From: Planctomycetota bacterium
GTDB taxonomy: Bacteria; Planctomycetota; UBA8108
Reading direction: 5' to 3'
DNA length: 8,333 nt
NCBI GenBank assembly: GCA_022451445.1
Contig: JAKUSY010000118.1
Coordinates: 1 to 8,333, forward strand
The position numbers and the translations under genes were made by a program. Under the pieces are notes generated by a model, which saw only the letters and a list, made by a program, of their open reading frames with translations, had not been told where the DNA came from and did not search any database. Positions 6,442 to 8,333 of this stretch are shown in pieces. Position 1 is the stretch's first letter; each line of letters begins with the position of its first letter.

Positions 6442-7020
6442 CTATTTCGTGCAATGGTAGACGAATGCGGGGGGCAGGTTCCGCCAGATCGTTCTCGATA
6501 CCCGGACTTCAGAGAAGTTTTTATCCAGCAACGAGCGAAAGCGCCGCCCGGCTGGCAGCCGGGCGGCGTGAAGGTAGGTGAAGGTGGAGAATTTTCCCCC
6601 GCTGGGGAGGGCATCGGTAACAGACTTCATGATCCTGTTCTGCAGGTCCGGGTCGAAGGTCGTCCAGGGAAGGCTGGAAATGATCGCGTCAGCATTTTCC
6701 CTGTCGAGCTTCCGTAGGTTCTCGACAATCTTCTCGGCCGAGTCGGTGACCACCCTGAGGTGGGGATACTTTTCCTTCACGATCGCCGCGAATTCTTCCC
6801 GCAGTTCGAGTCCCAGGTAGTTGCCCTGGTCGCCCAGGCGCTCTGCGATGACGCCGGTGAAGGCTCCCGTGCCGGGCCCGCGCTCGACGACAGTCGCCGC
6901 GGTATCGAGCCCCGCGTCCTCGACCATCACCTCCGCCAACCCGCGGGAGCTGGGAAATACCGCCCCGGTGGATTTCGGGTGACGGATGAAATTGAAGAAA
7001 AACAGCAGGGATTCTTTCAT
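6442..7020 (-). CDS. PmtA-type SAM-dependent methyltransferase (probable phospholipid N-methyltransferase)
   Basis: Small cytosolic or membrane-associated class I methyltransferase, 192 aa, the usual length for the PmtA group that methylates phosphatidylethanolamine towards phosphatidylcholine; these enzymes resemble rRNA adenine dimethylases in fold. Visible features: an N-terminal hydrophobic/basic stretch (LLFFFNFIRHPKSTGAVFPS, 5-24), in which RHPKSTGAVFPSS corresponds to the family's RNPKxxGAIxPSS; SAM-binding motif I VVERGPGTG (44-52); ribose-binding acidic residue in GLELREEF (Glu72); motif IV-like SSLPW (115-119), unlike the NPPY of DNA or adenine-base methylases; TFTY (146-149); and the C-terminal signature WRNLPPAFVY (179-188). 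The start ATG has no clear ribosome binding site. It is separated from both neighbours by gaps of 84 and 186 nt, so it is probably its own unit or loosely cotranscribed with the upstream gene. The exact substrate is inferred; a small-molecule or other lipid substrate remains possible. Confidence 0.82.
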   Translation of the reverse strand: MKESLLFFFNFIRHPKSTGAVFPSSRGLAEVMVEDAGLDTAATVVERGPGTGAFTGVIAERLGDQGNYLGLELREEFAAIVKEKYPHLRVVTDSAEKIVENLRKLDRENADAIISSLPWTTFDPDLQNRIMKSVTDALPSGGKFSTFTYLHAARLPAGRRFRSLLDKNFSEVRVSRTIWRNLPPAFVYHCTK

Positions 7021-7067
7021 TGGTGAGGTTCGTCCGCGGACCGCTTCTTTCAGGCGTTTCAGCGCGG

Positions 7068-7095
7068 AGTATAGCTAATCCATCCCGGGGGTGAA
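7068..7095 (-). promoter_or_regulatory. Candidate sigma70-like promoter for the methyltransferase
   Basis: On the minus strand TTCACC (7090-7095) and TATACT (7068-7073) are separated by 16 nt. The -10 matches five of six consensus bases and the -35 four of six. A start near 7060 would give a leader of about 40 nt before the ATG at 7020. It sits just beyond the stop codon of the upstream secreted-protein gene. Confidence 0.3.
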
Positions 7096-7104
7096 AGGAG
7101 GGTG

Positions 7105-8333
7105 TCAGTCGCCGCAGGACTGGTAGTCGCAGTCCGCGAGCGGATCGGCGGTCGGGTCCACACCGCAGTCGTCGCGGCCGGGTGCCGGCGGCGGTGGTCC
7201 ACCGAGGAAGAGGAACTGCAGCAGCTGGATGGCGTCGGTGATGTTGTTGCGGCCGTTGTCGTCCGCATCGGCCGCGTCGGCGCAGCTGGGCGTGGCGCTG
7301 CCGAGGAAGAGCCAGTTCAGGACGGTGATGGCATCGGTGATGTTGAGGCGCCCGCTGTCGTCGGCGTCCCCGCGCCGGAAGGTGCCGTCGGGGGCTTCAC
7401 CCGTGACGATGATCTCGACCTCCGCTGAGGAGGTGTTGTCCTGGAAGCCATGATCGTCGACCTCGACCTCGATCAGGTAGGCGCCGGGAGTATCAAAGGT
7501 GACCCGCGTAACCGGCTCACGGGGATTTCTGATCACCGCGTCGACAGGACCATCGAGCTGGCGCCAGAGGAAGGAGACCTCCTGCTCACAGCCCTCGCCT
7601 CCGCCGTCAGAGGCGCTGGCGTCCAGCGTCACCGTGGCGGTTCCGTTCGAGAGGCGGATGTCAGGAGGATTCGGCGAGGTCCGCAGGTTGACCAGGGGAG
7701 GGGCGTTGAAGTCCAGCTCGGTCGACACCACCATGGAGATCGAGGCTCCCGACGAATCTTCGCCGCCAAAGCCGTCCTCTACCTCGAGGGCGATCTCGTA
7801 CACTCCGGCCTGTGTAAAGATCACGTGGGTATCCTTGAATTCCCGCGTATTGTCAGGGATCTCAGCGCCTCCCTCGGGACCTTCGAGGATTGACCACCGG
7901 TAGTTCAGCCCCTGGTAGCCGCCGTCTCCATCGTCGGAGTTTCTGCCGCGAAGCAGAATGTAGGCGCGGCCGCAGAATGTATCGAGGTTGACCGGGGGCT
8001 CGAGCATCAGGAAGATGCCGGGATCGATCGCGGTGATGGTGGCGGTTGGGGGGTTGTTGTCCCCGGCGGAATCTCTCAGCTCCAGATCCTCTTCAATGAT
8101 CTTGCAATGGGTGATCTCATCGGTTCCCTCACAGAGGTCCTCGGCGTCCAGGGGCAGAATGTCCGTGACGGTATCCTCGAGGAAGCTGCGGATGGTGCTC
8201 AGCACCTGGACGTTTCCTTGCTCGGGGACTGTGTAGATGCCGCTCTCGCGGGAGAAAAACTCCATTACGAAGGGGACCGTGAAGATGGGCATGGAGATCT
8301 CGGTGGGCAGCACACCGGGAACCGTGTTGGCGG
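7105..8333 (-). CDS. Secreted PKD-domain protein with dockerin-like C-terminus (C-terminal part; N-terminus outside window)
   Basis: The frame stays open to the right edge, so the GTG at 8313 is probably not the true start; six more codons (ANTVPG) lie before it. Numbering from 8313, about 402 residues are seen. Residues 1-85 are an unassigned region with a close Cys pair (61 and 70). Residues 88-196 form a PKD/Ig-like domain (RNSDDGDGG, YRWSILEGPEGG, FTQAGVYEIALEVEDGFG). Residues 204-304 form a second one (LDASASDGGGEG, FLWRQLDGP, FDTPGAYLIEVEVDDHG). Residues 312-372 hold two dockerin-like loops, and a PPPP linker plus Cys-containing tail ends the protein. PKD domains commonly mediate protein or polysaccharide contacts in extracellular enzymes and adhesins. 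No catalytic domain is visible; one could lie in the missing N-terminal part. The signal peptide is not in view, so export is inferred from domain content. Confidence 0.88.
   Translation of the reverse strand, partial: ANTVPGVLPTEISMPIFTVPFVMEFFSRESGIYTVPEQGNVQVLSTIRSFLEDTVTDILPLDAEDLCEGTDEITHCKIIEEDLELRDSAGDNNPPTATITAIDPGIFLMLEPPVNLDTFCGRAYILLRGRNSDDGDGGYQGLNYRWSILEGPEGGAEIPDNTREFKDTHVIFTQAGVYEIALEVEDGFGGEDSSGASISMVVSTELDFNAPPLVNLRTSPNPPDIRLSNGTATVTLDASASDGGGEGCEQEVSFLWRQLDGPVDAVIRNPREPVTRVTFDTPGAYLIEVEVDDHGFQDNTSSAEVEIIVTGEAPDGTFRRGDADDSGRLNITDAITVLNWLFLGSATPSCADAADADDNGRNNITDAIQLLQFLFLGGPPPPAPGRDDCGVDPTADPLADCDYQSCGD
7198..7380 (-). other. Dockerin-like calcium-loop pair in the PKD protein
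   Basis: Loops DADDSGRLNITD and DADDNGRNNITD have every expected ligand position (1, 3, 5, 9, 12) and Gly at 6, each followed by a hydrophobic helix (AITVLNWLFLG and AIQLLQFLFLGG). The two half-repeats are close to each other in DNA as well. They are nearer to consensus than the pair in the 872-residue protein. The style of loop, LFLGG and proline linker is what I associate with planctomycete surface proteins. Confidence 0.85.

Noticed and set aside
6442..7020. Macrolide-resistance-type or KsgA rRNA adenine dimethylase
   Set aside because: Motif IV is SSLPW, not the N-(L/I)-P-(Y/F) of adenine methylases. The protein is shorter, and the RHPKSTGAVFPSS and WRNLPPAFVY ends fit the PmtA group.
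7198..7380. Evidence of a cellulosome
   Set aside because: Dockerin-like loops alone are not enough; no cohesin, scaffoldin or glycoside hydrolase is visible, and such loops are common in planctomycete surface proteins.

Overview
The window is a GC-rich bacterial chromosome fragment. It most resembles an uncultured planctomycete or a related marine or sediment lineage. The basis is two secreted multidomain proteins that end in dockerin-like calcium-loop pairs. The segment at about 7105-7380 carries the style I associate with Planctomycetota surface proteins: RRGDADDSG, NITDAI, LFLGG, a PPPP linker and a Cys-containing DPTAD tail. This is judged from motif style, not from a marker gene.

Layout. 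(1) Positions 1-3619, plus strand: a tightly packed four-gene ABC-2 type transporter operon in the order ATPase, permease, ATPase, permease. Each junction overlaps (8 nt, then ATGA, then GTGA), and each internal start has a purine-rich ribosome binding site. The first gene appears to lack only the first base of its start codon. (2) Positions 3637-6255, minus strand: an 872-residue exported protein with near-symmetric architecture: module A, IPT/TIG, LamG-like, IPT/TIG, module A', dockerin-like repeats. It converges on the ABC operon with only 17 nt between stop codons. (3) Positions 6256-6441: a 186-nt gap holding a perfect 9-bp inverted repeat and a short direct repeat. (4) Positions 6442-7020, minus strand: a small class I SAM-dependent methyltransferase of the PmtA (phospholipid N-methyltransferase) type. 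(5) Positions 7021-7104: an 84-nt gap with a weak promoter candidate. (6) Positions 7105-8333, minus strand: the C-terminal part of another secreted protein, with two PKD/Ig-like domains, a dockerin-like repeat pair and a cysteine-containing tail. It runs off the right edge.

The operon most likely encodes one ABC-2 exporter built from two different ATPases and two different permeases, or two co-expressed exporters of the same class. Its substrate cannot be read from sequence. The two exported proteins share the dockerin-like C-terminus and probably act on or outside the cell surface. The methyltransferase may modify membrane phospholipid. Nothing directly ties the three blocks into one pathway. 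I see no RNA genes, mobile elements, CRISPR arrays or defence genes. The most notable items are the duplicated undescribed module in the 872-residue protein, the C-terminal tail shared by the two exported proteins, and the divergent signature motif in one ATPase only.
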